A stretch of 58,057 nt of DNA from a bacterium (GCA_041648665.1 JBAZOP010000008.1:1-58057); one strand, 5' to 3'. Shown: positions 23,501-32,352, numbered from the stretch's first letter. Program-made: numbers and translations. The notes: generated by a model from the letters alone, not told the origin.

Positions 23501-24540
23501 GTTGTATGGCTCGGCGCATCATAGACCTTCACTTCCCCCGCATCCCGTTCGGAATCCACATCGTACGTGAGCCAGCAGGTCGTCGTCGGGACGATGAAGA
23601 CATAATCGATATCGACAGTATCCGTGCCCGCAGCGGTCTTCTTGATCGTGATCCAGACCGTCTGGTCGGTGAATGACTCCCACTCGTCGGACTCGATGAG
23701 CTGCCAGGCCGTCGAGCTCGTTGCGTCGGTATCGTTGAGGATCGTCGAGCCGTCCGCGGACGTTCCGACCTTGATGGCGATGGATTCCCCGGCGGTCTGC
23801 TTCTTGATGCGGGCCCGGACCTTGTACTTGCCCCGCGGGATCGTCACCCCGACCGTGGTCGGGAACGCGATGTACTCGTTCTGGGCGTTGAGGCGGGTCT
23901 TGCTGAGCCGATAACATTCCTCGTCGACGACCTCCGTCGCGCCCGAGACGGCGCCGTCGGGGAAGGAGAAGACCGGGAAGGCCCGGTAGAGCGGGACCGT
24001 GACGGCCGCAGGCGTACTCCCGTCCCAGCCCGTGAGGTTCACCCAGGCCGAGAGCGGGACGCTCTGCCACGCCGACCGCACCTTCACGTTATAGGCCGCG
24101 ACGGGCAGCGGGACCGTCGGCGGAAAGCCGAGGCCGAAGTCGTTTACCACGGTCTCGGTATCCAGGATGATGGCCCGCTCGTAGAGCGAGCGGGGCATGA
24201 ACTTCCCCGATATCGTATACTCGCGGAGGTTCGCGACCTCGGCCTGATCGGGCGAATCGATGTCGAGCGCCTGGAGGAAGCCGTCATGCCCCGCGTAGTT
24301 CAGGTGATTGAAGGCGTACTCTCGTCCGACGAGGGCCTTGAGGTCCTGGATGAAGTCGCCCGCTCCCTTCGGGCTCGCGTTGTAGGTGAAGCCCTTGATC
24401 GTCACGCCGTCCAGATTGATCGAGCCGTCGCGGGCCGCGGGGCGTCGCGTCGCCAGCCCCTTGATCTGCCGCCCGATCTTCGAGGCCTTGTCCGGGGAGA
24501 GTTCCCCCACGGCCTGTACCAAGATATCGCCGATGTACAT
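20593..24540 (-). CDS. Giant tail fibre with repeated lectin-like (LamG/ConA) domains
   Basis: ATG at 24540, preceded by GGAGTGA, gives 1315 aa. After an N-terminal tail-attachment region (~1-330) there are at least three jelly-roll repeats of about 200 aa, each with a DxFxxxxxxW/L opening, a YxVKVTxNAKTGxIxVxWN-type strand and ending in a D...F.D/N.L.I/SFIGI strand (for example near FDNLVITPK, DDFSFIGIEHP and DFKDISISAL). Such ConA-like domains bind glycans. Probably the central receptor-binding fibre next to the hub. The large size is within the range of siphovirus tail-tip proteins. Confidence 0.8.
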   Translation of the reverse strand: MYIGDILVQAVGELSPDKASKIGRQIKGLATRRPAARDGSINLDGVTIKGFTYNASPKGAGDFIQDLKALVGREYAFNHLNYAGHDGFLQALDIDSPDQAEVANLREYTISGKFMPRSLYERAIILDTETVVNDFGLGFPPTVPLPVAAYNVKVRSAWQSVPLSAWVNLTGWDGSTPAAVTVPLYRAFPVFSFPDGAVSGATEVVDEECYRLSKTRLNAQNEYIAFPTTVGVTIPRGKYKVRARIKKQTAGESIAIKVGTSADGSTILNDTDATSSTAWQLIESDEWESFTDQTVWITIKKTAAGTDTVDIDYVFIVPTTTCWLTYDVDSERDAGEVKVYDAPSHTTTVTNWLRVHTPEHALIETSDYLYQNSLMRRKIRMGNSDVYATICPLFDISKAAVIGAYVSYTDSMSRAKLIIEEISPNKFSLMKTYSSGTSSGSSVGDLLRIRETLYPHFLGFDVDKIGAQKYPIYLTHFTSHILTVTDNTVRSLKEISSSNTPANGLLTRMSTAGILDGTIVTKSLAHYLFGNSSDAGDYYPTNTEDTIDFRANHFLIPYATTFLYKGAADLTRTTCEPVNLSFASGAVADSFDTSLLGSTVTWAISGGMLVATVGASSVNRPLRLKGKSFESADYEFDVKFSAVDANKRFADLIFDAAYPIYLTTYFPKNCYFVEVGAATGGNTLKLYKNVNGSSSQLGSTFTIPAFVADTLYHVKVTHNAKTGAIAVQWNNSGTDDVSATDATYTSGFCHLSTYYYVAASTGTTSFDNLVITPKVAFVDAFGSDSSARYFLESGFSIAGGVLTCSTANKCALLRSYRYREGTYVVKFKTITSDSKPRIYFQRSEPGFQIGTGYFIEFDTDADTMTFYKFAGAVETALATANSALTLDPDTQYTATLTIDASGNMICTVGAVTATATDTTYTNFGYIGVGTGNAAVENQFDDFSFIGIEHPCANTAAYRGAQLTVFLDDFTFDTNAEWTEASGTWAEDTANAQVTATSTLSYAVRQLKALSFSYGTYEVKVRCDDATAEAKRQGMAIGWDGTAGVSGNPNNCYGVWIDPHNNLVRVFVIVAGSITYLDGGGYAATINDDTLYTLKAVWNSNGTISVYLDGTLLGTSSVNTTYTYGYFGLLANQTTPANMDADFKDISISALEYQSNNTNTVILIGGVPHGARFDFTESANHHFREDDVPQGEYTALVRSKTTNIAGDATDLHHDNLTDAATLMIGGTDLYTAMANAATYGYTRVPVRINSDDDADYLEAAVKRNTPTTDNQPAVAVDLLALMPASGAASATCFPQDIAFASMCEFSDKRRVVVRGV

Positions 24541-24542
24541 AC

Positions 24543-24755
24543 TCACTCCTTTCTCCTGATGACGGGGCCGCGGTGCCGGACCCCGACCCGTATCTGGGTG
24601 ATCTCCTTCCCGAACTGCGAGGCGACGCTCTTCCCGAGCTTCGCCTCGACCTCGCGGAGGTTCCGGCCCTTCTGCGTCGTTCCATCCGAGAACTTCACGA
24701 TGACCGTGTCCACCTCCGGCCCGTCTGCCTTCGCGAGAATGTCTGCAATGTCCAT
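24543..24755 (-). CDS. 70-aa tail-module protein
   Basis: Small basic protein (starts MDIADILAKADG; TVIVKFSDGTTQKGRNLREV; EITQIRVGVRHRGP), strand-rich in the middle. Sits between hub and giant fibre, 1-3 nt from each neighbour, so is likely a tail-tip connector or chaperone. No family recognised. Confidence 0.65.
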   Translation of the reverse strand: MDIADILAKADGPEVDTVIVKFSDGTTQKGRNLREVEAKLGKSVASQFGKEITQIRVGVRHRGPVIRRKE

Positions 24756-24758
24756 GAT

Positions 24759-26702
24759 CTACCTCGATTTCACGAATCCCTGAAAGTCGCCGCCGCCCCG
24801 GATCCACGCCCGCCCGTTCGCGTTCGGTAGGAAGCGGACCTGCACGATCTGGTCCGAGAGCGTTCCCGCGCCGAGCGTCACGATCTGCGGGCGGATATCG
24901 ACGCTCGTCTGGTCTCCCGTGAAGGGCGAGCCCGTGACGGCCGTCCAGGCGGAGGACCCGACCTTGATCTCGACCGCGACGGATCCCCCATACGCGGCGT
25001 CCTCCATGGTGCCGTAGGAGAGCGTGTGCGAGTGGCTGCCGATCGCGACGTCGTGCGTGTGCTGGATCGCCGTGACCGCGAAGAGCTCGATCTCGTCGTA
25101 GCCGCTTGCGTTCCAGGTCTGGTCATGCTCGAGCTTGAGCGTGTGGCCGCGGCGGTCGGTGGTCTCGGCCATGAACCACGCATAGAACTCCCCGTCCCCG
25201 ATGGACGTCGTATCGTCGTCGAGGGTCGCCGAACTCGTCTCGTCCGTGAGCGCCCACGTATAGGAACGGCTGCCGCCGCTCTGGTTGTAGATGCCCCAGT
25301 AATAGATGTGCGAGTGGAAGGTGCCCGCGACGTTCGGGATCGTGGTCGTCATGTAGACGGGCTCGCTCCAGTCCTGCCCGCACTGCGCGAGCATGAAGCC
25401 GATCTGCCCGAGATAGCTCATCGAGTTCGCGGAGGTCTTGGTGCCGAGGTTCTCGGAGGCCGAGACGCTGATCGGGCTCCTGAACTGATCGAGGTACCAG
25501 AAGAGCGTGCAGTGGTTGATATCCACGAGGTTGTGCGGGAGCTTGACCTGCGAGTACGCGTAGAAGCTCGAGCCCGCGGTCTTCTCGATGTTCTGCGCCA
25601 CCCCCGGCAGGGGGAAGGCGACCGTGGAGCCCTGCATGTAGATGCCGCTGATATCCGTGAGCTCCTTGATGGAGTCCACGACGCTCGAGAGCGTGGTCGA
25701 GCCGGTCGCGATGCGGATCCGGAGCAGCGACGGGGTGGCGGTGATCTTCTCGATCCGGTACGTGCCCGCCGCCTCCGGGGGGGCGCCGAGCGAGACCTGG
25801 CCCCCGACCTCGATGACGCCCCGCCAGAAGAGATCGGGATCGGTCTTGATCTCGAGGCTGATATGAGAGTTCTGCACCGTATAGAGCTGCTTCGCCTTCG
25901 TATCGGCGGTCTCCTGGAGGAGGATGCGGCGGTCCGTGAACACCCCGACCGGGGTCCCGCTCCCGTAGGTGCCGACGACCTGGTTGATACCGTCCCCGTA
26001 GCCGAGCACGACGATCTTCCCGTAGCGGATATACTGGCGCTTGATCTCCGAGAGTTCCCCTTCGCCGATCGCCTCCTCCTCGGTGAGGTTGAAGGGCGTG
26101 AAGGTCCAGACGTCGCCGACCCGTTTCGCCCCCTTGACGCCGATGAAGACGTTGTACGCGGCATCCACCCAGAGATCGCACTCCTCGTAGTCGTGATCGA
26201 AATCGGCCTGGGCGGTCGTGAGGACCTCCGAAGAGTCCCTCGCCACGACGGATGCGTTCGCGGTCGCCATCGCCCACGCGAGCAGGCTCTCGTACTCGCC
26301 CCGCTGCGCGTCGATGGTCTGGTTCGAGGGCGCGAATCCCACCGAGAAGGCCGTGCCCGCGAGGACCGCCGTGAGGATGGTGTTCGGGGTCTCTGCGTCG
26401 TACTCGACGCGGAAGTCGCCCGCGAGGGAGAAGTTGTCGTAGTCCGTGAAGAGCTTATAGAGGTAGGAGCGGAACGAGACCTTCAGGGAATCGTCCTCGA
26501 TCCCGATCTCGTCGACGATGAACGAGTGGAGGCTCCTCCCCTCGACCTGGAGATCCAGCACGTCCTCGTGCTCGAGCGCATCGAGCAGGTCGCGGTCCAG
26601 CTTTGCCGTGAAGAGGGGGAGGCCCCCCCGCTCCTCCGTATACTGCCAGTCGTCCGCCGTCAGGTAGTAGGTGAGGATCCCGACGAGTCGTGCATCCGTC
26701 AT
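24759..26702 (-). CDS. Tail hub / distal tail protein
   Basis: A 647-aa protein directly after the tape measure, where siphoviruses encode distal-tail and hub proteins. The N-terminal part (YYLTADDWQYTEERGGLPLF, ~1-330) has the mixed beta pattern of gp27-like hub domains. The C-terminal part holds a His-rich stretch (QHTHDVAIGSHSHTL) like the HxH motifs that bind iron in tail needles and fibres. Exact fold assignment is inferred from position. Confidence 0.75.
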   Translation of the reverse strand: MTDARLVGILTYYLTADDWQYTEERGGLPLFTAKLDRDLLDALEHEDVLDLQVEGRSLHSFIVDEIGIEDDSLKVSFRSYLYKLFTDYDNFSLAGDFRVEYDAETPNTILTAVLAGTAFSVGFAPSNQTIDAQRGEYESLLAWAMATANASVVARDSSEVLTTAQADFDHDYEECDLWVDAAYNVFIGVKGAKRVGDVWTFTPFNLTEEEAIGEGELSEIKRQYIRYGKIVVLGYGDGINQVVGTYGSGTPVGVFTDRRILLQETADTKAKQLYTVQNSHISLEIKTDPDLFWRGVIEVGGQVSLGAPPEAAGTYRIEKITATPSLLRIRIATGSTTLSSVVDSIKELTDISGIYMQGSTVAFPLPGVAQNIEKTAGSSFYAYSQVKLPHNLVDINHCTLFWYLDQFRSPISVSASENLGTKTSANSMSYLGQIGFMLAQCGQDWSEPVYMTTTIPNVAGTFHSHIYYWGIYNQSGGSRSYTWALTDETSSATLDDDTTSIGDGEFYAWFMAETTDRRGHTLKLEHDQTWNASGYDEIELFAVTAIQHTHDVAIGSHSHTLSYGTMEDAAYGGSVAVEIKVGSSAWTAVTGSPFTGDQTSVDIRPQIVTLGAGTLSDQIVQVRFLPNANGRAWIRGGGDFQGFVKSR

Positions 26703-26703
26703 G

Positions 26704-28800
26704 TTACCACATGAACCCCGAGACGAGCGATTTGTTCAGCTTCTCCGCGATGGCATCCGCGATCGCGTCGATATCGGACTCCGTCCGGACAATCATATCT
26801 CCCGTGAAATTGAGAATGGGCTGGAAGATGCCGCCCCCCATCGAGGGCGCCGCGGGCTGCGGGGAGATCGAGGCCTGGGAGATCGCGGTCCAGCCGATCC
26901 CGGTGAGGAGGCCGGCGTTCGTCTGGATACCCTGCGCGATCGTCGAGACGATGTTCCCTCCCCAGGTATCGATATCCCGGAGCGGCCCCTTCTCGGTCGG
27001 CGAGTGGACGCCGAGGATATCCGAGACCACCTTCGCGGGCCCGTTGATGAGGGAGTCTTCGAGCTCGCGGGCCTTCGAGGCGATCCCGTCGAGGAGGCTC
27101 TGGATGATATTGATGCCCCAGTCGAAGGCCATCGCCGGGAGCCCGCCGATCCAGTCCTCGAACTGCCTGACGAGATCGGAGAGCTTGATATCGAGGCCGA
27201 GCGACGCCCCGATGCCGTCGATGAGCTTGAGGATGATGTCCTTGCCCCACGCGAGCGCATCGCCGGGCAGCCCGGCAAGGATCTCAAAGAAGACGTTGTT
27301 GATGTTCGTCAGGGTCTTCATGAGGTCGAGCGTCATGTTCCCGATACCGAAAATGAGCTGGATCACGACCTCCGCGCCCCACTTGAGCGCGTCGAGCGCG
27401 AGCTGGTTGAAGGCGTTCGTGAGGTCGATGGCGAACTGCGCCATATCCTTCGAAATATCGAGGAAGCCGGCCGCGAAGGCCTTGACGAGATCCACGAGGA
27501 GCGCCTTCACCTTCGCGGTATCTCCGGTCGAGAGCGCGTCCCAGAACTGCCCGACCCAGTCGACGAAGTACGCGATGGCGCCGGCGATATCCTCGAGGAT
27601 CGCCTTGAGGTCCGCGAGGACGGGCTGCATCGCTTCCCAAGCCGCGAGGAGCGCCTCCTGGAGGACCTGGAATGCACCTTGCAGCCATTCGAACGCGGCA
27701 CCGGCCTTCTCCTGGATGCCGCCCCAGTCCTGCGTCCAGGCCACGTAGAGGAGCGCCGCACCCGCCGCGACGGCCGCGATGATGGGCAGCAGCGGGAGCA
27801 GCGTGCCCGCGAGACCCGCGATGCCGCCCGCCCCGAGGATCCCGCCCGCACCTCCTGCCGCTCCCCCAAGGCCGCCAAGGAGAGAGGAAAGTTCAGAGAG
27901 CCCACCGATCCCGCCGATGACGGGACCGATCACGGCCATGGCGGCACCCACGCCGGAGAGCGGTTCGAGCGCGGATCCCACGGAGAACGAGAACTCCGAC
28001 CACATGGATGTAAGCTGATCCATCGTGCCGAGTGCGGAATCCGAGATGGTATCGTACTTCTCCGTGAGGCCCGTGACCTCGCCGAGCGGGACCTTGTACT
28101 GCTCGAGGTCCGCGCCGCCCTCCTTGAGGCCCTGCGCGAAGAGCGAGAGCGCGGTCTTGCCCTGGATGCCCTGCTCGTTCATGCCCATGAGGATCGCGAT
28201 CACGTCCTCCATGGAGAGCCCCGCTTCCTGCAGGTCGGGCGCGAGCTTGTTCATCGTCGCCGAGAAATCATCGAGGCCCACGGTGGAGTTTCTCACCATG
28301 TACGTGAGAGCATCGCTGTGCTTGCCCACGTCCTGGAGCGGGATATCGAAGGCCCGGAGCGCGGGGATCATGATGGCCGTCGTGGCCTCCGCGGCGTTCC
28401 CGGTCGCGCCGCCGAGCTGATCCATCGATTTCGCGATAGCGGTGAGGTCGTCGGTGGACTTCACGCCCGATCTCGCGAGGAGGTCGAAGGTCTTCTGGAC
28501 CTCCGAGAGGGAGAACCCGGCATCGGCCGTCTCGATCGCAAGCCCTCGCATCTCGTCCGTCGTGATGCCGAGGTTCGCGGCCGTCATGCCGAGCTCGGCG
28601 TTCATCTTCTTCGCGTCATCGGTGAGCGCCGTGACCGCGACCCCGATCGTCGTGAAGACGGCCCCGATCTTGACGAGGTCCTTCGCCGTGACATCGAGGT
28701 CCGCGAGCTGGCCCTTCGCCTCCTCGAGCGCGGCCTCGAGGCCCGAGGTGTCGCCGAGGATCCGTATGACGATATCCGAGAAACCGTCAAGCAGTCCCAT
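26704..28800 (-). CDS. Tail tape measure protein
   Basis: 698 aa. N-terminal amphipathic helices (SGLEAALEEAKGQLADLD), a TP901-type minor-tail domain (KKMNAELGMTAANLGITTDE...FDLLARSGVKSTDDLTAI...GATGNAAEATTAIM), then hydrophobic Gly/Ala-rich membrane-inserting segments (~270-350) and long amphipathic helices. The tape measure sets tail length and is ejected with DNA. With ~0.15 nm per residue a tail near 100 nm is expected. No tail sheath gene is present, supporting a non-contractile tail. Confidence 0.93.
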   Translation of the reverse strand: MGLLDGFSDIVIRILGDTSGLEAALEEAKGQLADLDVTAKDLVKIGAVFTTIGVAVTALTDDAKKMNAELGMTAANLGITTDEMRGLAIETADAGFSLSEVQKTFDLLARSGVKSTDDLTAIAKSMDQLGGATGNAAEATTAIMIPALRAFDIPLQDVGKHSDALTYMVRNSTVGLDDFSATMNKLAPDLQEAGLSMEDVIAILMGMNEQGIQGKTALSLFAQGLKEGGADLEQYKVPLGEVTGLTEKYDTISDSALGTMDQLTSMWSEFSFSVGSALEPLSGVGAAMAVIGPVIGGIGGLSELSSLLGGLGGAAGGAGGILGAGGIAGLAGTLLPLLPIIAAVAAGAALLYVAWTQDWGGIQEKAGAAFEWLQGAFQVLQEALLAAWEAMQPVLADLKAILEDIAGAIAYFVDWVGQFWDALSTGDTAKVKALLVDLVKAFAAGFLDISKDMAQFAIDLTNAFNQLALDALKWGAEVVIQLIFGIGNMTLDLMKTLTNINNVFFEILAGLPGDALAWGKDIILKLIDGIGASLGLDIKLSDLVRQFEDWIGGLPAMAFDWGINIIQSLLDGIASKARELEDSLINGPAKVVSDILGVHSPTEKGPLRDIDTWGGNIVSTIAQGIQTNAGLLTGIGWTAISQASISPQPAAPSMGGGIFQPILNFTGDMIVRTESDIDAIADAIAEKLNKSLVSGFMW

Positions 28801-29080
28801 TGCCCGTTCCCTCCTGCCGTGCCTTCACTGCAGCCTCCGCCTCGGACTTCAGGCGGAGCTGTCGCTTCGTCTCTAACATGGTAATGCGCTGGAATGCCTG
28901 GTACGTGCGTTCGGGCGTCTGCATGAGATCGGGCCACGTCCACCCCAGGGTCCGGCAGATCGCGTACTCGGAGTAGTACTCGTCCGCGCCGCCCCGTTCC
29001 ATGACCTTCTTCCAGGCCCGGACGTGGGTCTTCGCATCGGGTTCATGCAGGTACGCACCGATCTTTTCCTGCTGCCTCAC
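28787..29080 (-). CDS. Tail assembly chaperone 2
   Basis: GTG at 29080 overlaps the stop of the preceding gene (GTGA), giving 97 aa. Between tail-tube-side genes and the tape measure, the usual place of the gpG/gpGT pair. Contains EYAICRTLGWTWPDLMQTPE, like C-terminal chaperone parts of other siphoviruses. No canonical slippery heptamer was seen at the overlap, so re-initiation rather than frameshifting seems likely. Confidence 0.75.
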   Translation of the reverse strand: MRQQEKIGAYLHEPDAKTHVRAWKKVMERGGADEYYSEYAICRTLGWTWPDLMQTPERTYQAFQRITMLETKRQLRLKSEAEAAVKARQEGTGNGTA

Positions 29081-29496
29081 TTCGTCGGGGAAGGAGAACT
29101 CGGTGCGTATCGCCTGAAAAAATCGTTCGCATCGCCCCCGATGGCCTTCGTGCAGGCGGCCATGATCTCCCAGATCTTCGCTTCCGGGATCGCGTCGAGG
29201 TCCTCGAGCGAGAAGGCGTGGTTCGTCGCGAGGGTGAAGGTCGCGACGATGTTGAAGTCCTCCTGCTTCGCCTGCGCCTCCGAGACCTCGCGGAGGAGGC
29301 CCATCGGATCGAACTTGAAGATCTCCCCGAACGCCGCCTGGACGGACTGGGTGAGATCGGTCATCAGGAGTTTATCCTTGTACTTCTCAAGGACGTCCAT
29401 CAGGATTCGTTTCTGCGCGAGTCGGAGTGCTCTGACGGATCCATGGGTCGGTTCCGTCACCAGCTCGAACTCTGTGCCAGCAATATCGATTTTCAT
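29077..29496 (-). CDS. Tail assembly chaperone 1
   Basis: ATG at 29496 gives 139 aa. Starts MKIDIAGTEFELVTEPTHG, then mostly helical (ILMDVLEKYKDKLLM; EDLDAIPEAKIWEIMAACT). Located just after the tail tube gene, matching the gpG position in siphoviruses. Ends in GTGA overlap with the second chaperone. Confidence 0.75.
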   Translation of the reverse strand: MKIDIAGTEFELVTEPTHGSVRALRLAQKRILMDVLEKYKDKLLMTDLTQSVQAAFGEIFKFDPMGLLREVSEAQAKQEDFNIVATFTLATNHAFSLEDLDAIPEAKIWEIMAACTKAIGGDANDFFRRYAPSSPSPTK

Positions 29497-29510
29497 GGTG
29501 TTTCCTCGTG

Positions 29511-30452
29511 TTATGCGATACTGAGGGAGGTGATGGGGAGGCTCGTCAGCTTGTCGCCGAAGATGTCGTCCGGACCGAACTCGTAGGGGAGCTCGGGGAA
29601 CTTCACGCCCGTGAAGGTGTAGGTCTTCGAATCGAGCGTGAACTTGAACGAGAAGTCCGTGAGGCTGCGGATATCCGTGATGCCGAAGTTCGTCGCGGAG
29701 CCCGTGCCGATATCGGTATAGTCGATATCCAGCGTGAGCCCGAGCTCGCGGGCCGCGACCACGATCGCCTGGATCTTCGTGGACTTCGTGTTGTTGATGT
29801 CCTTGACGAGCACGAGCTTGTTCTTGATCGAGAACGTGAGCCCGTGCAGGGCATCGGTGAGGTTCGCGTAGGATCCCGAGGCCGTATACTTGAGCTGCGC
29901 CGCGGAGATGTCCTCGAACGTCAGCTCGGCTCCCGCGGACGCGGACGGATGCGAGCCGCTGCCCTTCGGGTCCGTGTTGCCCACGGTGAGCTCCGCCCCG
30001 AGCATCTTGCACTTGATGTCGATCTCGCGGTCCTCCTGGGCGTCGAGCGTGAGTTCGGATCCCGTCATGCCCGCGTAGGTGTGGTACTTGTTCGTCGCGG
30101 CGGCGGGGTCCGTGAGCACCATCGAGACGGACTTCTGGGTATCCGAGACCGGCGCCGCCGTGGTGCCGCCGAGCCAGTAGATGAGCCACGCGAGGAGCGA
30201 GCCCGTCTGCGGCACCATGCCGATATCGAGGCCGATCTCTTCGCCGACCTTGAACGCTGTCAGGGAGAGCGCCTTGTTATCGGTGACGCTCGCCGGAGGG
30301 AGATACCGCTTGACGACGTTCTTCACCTTGTTCAGAGGCCGTACGCTGTACACGCGCCCGGGCCAGACCAGGGCCGGGTTCGAGGGCGTGCTGCCGTACG
30401 TGCCTTCCTCGATATAATCGATGTTCGCGACATATTTTCCGTGAAATGCCAT
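29511..30452 (-). CDS. Major tail tube protein
   Basis: 313 aa. Starts MAFHGKYVANIDYIEEGTYG and includes beta-rich segments with TSLLAWLIYWLGG-like helix near 90 and a C-terminal VKFPELPYEFGPDDI. The single tube gene followed by chaperones and tape measure defines a non-contractile tail. Somewhat longer than the minimal tube fold, so may carry an extra surface domain (GAELTVGNTDPKGSGSHPSA region). Confidence 0.8.
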   Translation of the reverse strand: MAFHGKYVANIDYIEEGTYGSTPSNPALVWPGRVYSVRPLNKVKNVVKRYLPPASVTDNKALSLTAFKVGEEIGLDIGMVPQTGSLLAWLIYWLGGTTAAPVSDTQKSVSMVLTDPAAATNKYHTYAGMTGSELTLDAQEDREIDIKCKMLGAELTVGNTDPKGSGSHPSASAGAELTFEDISAAQLKYTASGSYANLTDALHGLTFSIKNKLVLVKDINNTKSTKIQAIVVAARELGLTLDIDYTDIGTGSATNFGITDIRSLTDFSFKFTLDSKTYTFTGVKFPELPYEFGPDDIFGDKLTSLPITSLSIA

Positions 30453-30456
30453 AGAT

Positions 30457-30846
30457 TCAACTCCTGACCGTGATGGTCACGATCTCGATGTCGATGTCTC
30501 GCCCGATGGCGTTCGGTACTTTCTCGTAGCGCCGGAGACCGCTCCCGCCCCGGACGCCTGCATAGTGGCAGGTCGTGAGGGTGGTGGCGGCATCCAGCGC
30601 CGCGAGGATCGCGTCCACCCTCAGATCCGCCGAGACGGGATCGTCCTCGAGGACGCTGAGCCGGACGAGGTGGCGGCCCACCTGCCCGGAGAGCATCCTC
30701 GCGTAGGTGGGCGAGACCACGTCCAGCACGACGAGGGGAACCGCGACGGGCTTCTCGGGGAAGGTCGCGGAGACCTTGCCCACGAGGGCCGGCACCTGCG
30801 CGGGAATGAAGGCGATGAGCTCCGCGAGCGCTGTCTCGATGCCCAT
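30457..30846 (-). CDS. Tail terminator protein
   Basis: 129 aa. ETALAELIAFIPAQVPALVG, FPEKPVAVPLVVLDVVSPTY, then strand/helix SADLRVDAILAALDAATTL and a C-terminal IDIEIVTITVRS strand: the alpha/beta pattern of gpU-like tail terminators. Directly upstream of the tail tube. Caps the tube and joins tail to head. Confidence 0.7.
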   Translation of the reverse strand: MGIETALAELIAFIPAQVPALVGKVSATFPEKPVAVPLVVLDVVSPTYARMLSGQVGRHLVRLSVLEDDPVSADLRVDAILAALDAATTLTTCHYAGVRGGSGLRRYEKVPNAIGRDIDIEIVTITVRS

Positions 30847-31247
30847 CAGTCCTCACCCCGCAGGCGTCCCCCGAGGTTCTGCTGCCACTCGTGCAGGATG
30901 CGCCGGACGTCGTGCGCGATACCGCGTTCCTCATCCGGGTAGATGTACCTCCCTGGGTAGCGCAGCGGACGGCCGATGCCGAAGATGAGGTTCCGGGCGT
31001 AGGCGACGTTGTTGGTGATCGTGCCCTCCCAGTGCGTGACCCCGTAGGCCTCGATCTTCGAGATGTCGTAGGCCCACCCGCGCCGGTACTGCCCCGTCCT
31101 GACGGGGGAAGATTCCATGATCTCGCGGAAGAGCTTGAGGAACTCGCCCTTGAAGTTCTTCTTTATCCCTTTCGCGACGTTGTCGACGGTGAGCTGCTGC
31201 TGCACCTCCTCGAGCCCCTCGACCCGGACCTCGACGGATTTCGCCAT
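30846..31247 (-). CDS. HK97 gp10-like neck protein
   Basis: 133 aa. The signature SSPVRTGQYRRGWAY with N-terminal LEEVQQQL and C-terminal helix HDVRRILHEW is typical of HK97-gp10 (Neck type 1) proteins. Overlaps the terminator start by TGATG. Links head completion and tail. Confidence 0.85.
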   Translation of the reverse strand: MAKSVEVRVEGLEEVQQQLTVDNVAKGIKKNFKGEFLKLFREIMESSPVRTGQYRRGWAYDISKIEAYGVTHWEGTITNNVAYARNLIFGIGRPLRYPGRYIYPDEERGIAHDVRRILHEWQQNLGGRLRGED

Positions 31248-31598
31248 CTACACCACCACCTTCTGCAGGGCCACCTCGTAGTGGTGGATGACCTTCGATC
31301 CGACCGCCGAGGCCGGCACGACCGCGAGGATATCGTAGGTACCAGAGAATCCCGCCTGCGTGGTCGTGATGCGTCGCGAGTGCTCCGTGAGGATTTGCGT
31401 GCCCCTGAAGAAGCAGAGCAGTTCGCACGTCACGACCTCGCCCTGTTCGGTCGAGTAGGAGCGTTTCGTCACGGGCACGAAGAGGCAGGGGACAGATCCG
31501 ACCTCCGTCGCCCACGAGGGCGTGGCGGAGTTGTAGGCATCCGAGCCGGCGGTCCTCGTCTGGATCGTGCAGGTGTGGATGAGGTGGCGGTCGATCAT
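31248..31598 (-). CDS. Head closure (head-tail joining) protein
   Basis: 116 aa, all-beta. IHTCTIQTRTAGSDAYNSAT, VPCLFVPVTKRS, EGEVVTCELLCFF-like strands and ITTTQAGFSGTYDI are the pattern of SPP1 gp16-type stoppers. Position next to the neck protein supports this. Confidence 0.75.
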   Translation of the reverse strand: MIDRHLIHTCTIQTRTAGSDAYNSATPSWATEVGSVPCLFVPVTKRSYSTEQGEVVTCELLCFFRGTQILTEHSRRITTTQAGFSGTYDILAVVPASAVGSKVIHHYEVALQKVVV

Positions 31599-31599
31599 C

Positions 31600-31917
31600 T
31601 CACGTCACCGCCTGCAGGAGCACGACCGCTTTTTCGCCGCCGAGCAGGAGGATGACCGCCAGCAGGAGGAGGGTGTCGCGGTAATCCTTGATCAGCTCGA
31701 CCGGCGTCTTTGCCGTGGTCGTCTGGGTGGCCTTCGCGCAGAAGGCCGCGACGGCCGCTGCGGCCTCCTTGGGGATCTCTTTTCGGTAGGCCTCGACCTT
31801 CCCCTCGAGGGTATCGAGCCGGCCAAAGATGATCTGATCGTCCTCGCGGCTCTTATCAGAGAGGTCCTTCATCCGGCGGTCGCACTGGTCGACCGTGACG
31901 CAGGAATCGCCGTTCAC
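31600..31917 (-). CDS. Coiled-coil membrane protein (haemolysin XhlA-like)
   Basis: GTG at 31917 overlaps the upstream stop (GTGA), giving 105 aa. Helical N-terminus (VDQCDRRMKDLSDKSREDDQ, IIFGRLDTLEGKVEAYRK) and a C-terminal hydrophobic helix (TLLLLAVILLLGGEKAVVLL), as in XhlA-type proteins. Unexpected among head-tail joining genes; may help lysis or virion-membrane contact. Confidence 0.6.
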   Translation of the reverse strand: MNGDSCVTVDQCDRRMKDLSDKSREDDQIIFGRLDTLEGKVEAYRKEIPKEAAAAVAAFCAKATQTTTAKTPVELIKDYRDTLLLLAVILLLGGEKAVVLLQAVT

Positions 31918-32351
31918 AGCGCCTCCACGTCGTCGGCGTCGAAGGTGCTCGGGGGGGTGTTGCCGTCGAGGCGGAACTCCTTGATATCCGCATCGAGGCG
32001 CTGCACGCCCTGCGTGGGCTTGGCGTCCTTCGCTTTCTTCGCCGTGACGTCCGCGACGAGCTGCTCCACCATGAGGAGGTAGCGGGTCTTGCCGATCGCG
32101 CTCCGCTGCAGGGAGGAGTTCCCGATCTTCTCGCCACTGAGCGAGGTATCGGTGCCTTTCGTCGCGAAGATATGGCAGATCATATAGGCATGCGCGAGGT
32201 CGTAGCGGTCGTCGTCGAGACCGGGATCCAGATCGTCAAGCATCTTCCCCGCGACGGTCTTATAGAAGGTGAAGTCCGCGGAGCTGAAGGAGCCCGATGC
32301 GCCGACCGTGAACTCCGAGACCTGGGCGATCATGGCTTCCGTGACGGCCAC
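31914..32351 (-). CDS. Head completion / adaptor protein
   Basis: GTG at 32351 or ATG at 32333 starts a ~145-aa helical protein (TEAMIAQVSEFT; DDDRYDLAHAYMICHIFATK; IGKTRYLLMVEQLVADV). Helical bundle plus position between capsid and neck genes fits a gp6/gp15-type adaptor that sits under the portal. Assigned mostly by position. Confidence 0.65.
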   Translation of the reverse strand: MAVTEAMIAQVSEFTVGASGSFSSADFTFYKTVAGKMLDDLDPGLDDDRYDLAHAYMICHIFATKGTDTSLSGEKIGNSSLQRSAIGKTRYLLMVEQLVADVTAKKAKDAKPTQGVQRLDADIKEFRLDGNTPPSTFDADDVEAL

Positions 32352-32352
32352 C

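Noticed and set aside
26671..28884. 737-codon open frame on the plus strand
   Set aside because: Exactly antisense to the tape measure gene; arises from high G+C and absent TTA/CTA/TCA codons. Composition (Arg/Asp/His-rich) is not protein-like.
28787..29496. Programmed frameshift between the tail chaperones
   Set aside because: No slippery heptamer at the overlap; the GTGA junction explains separate translation.
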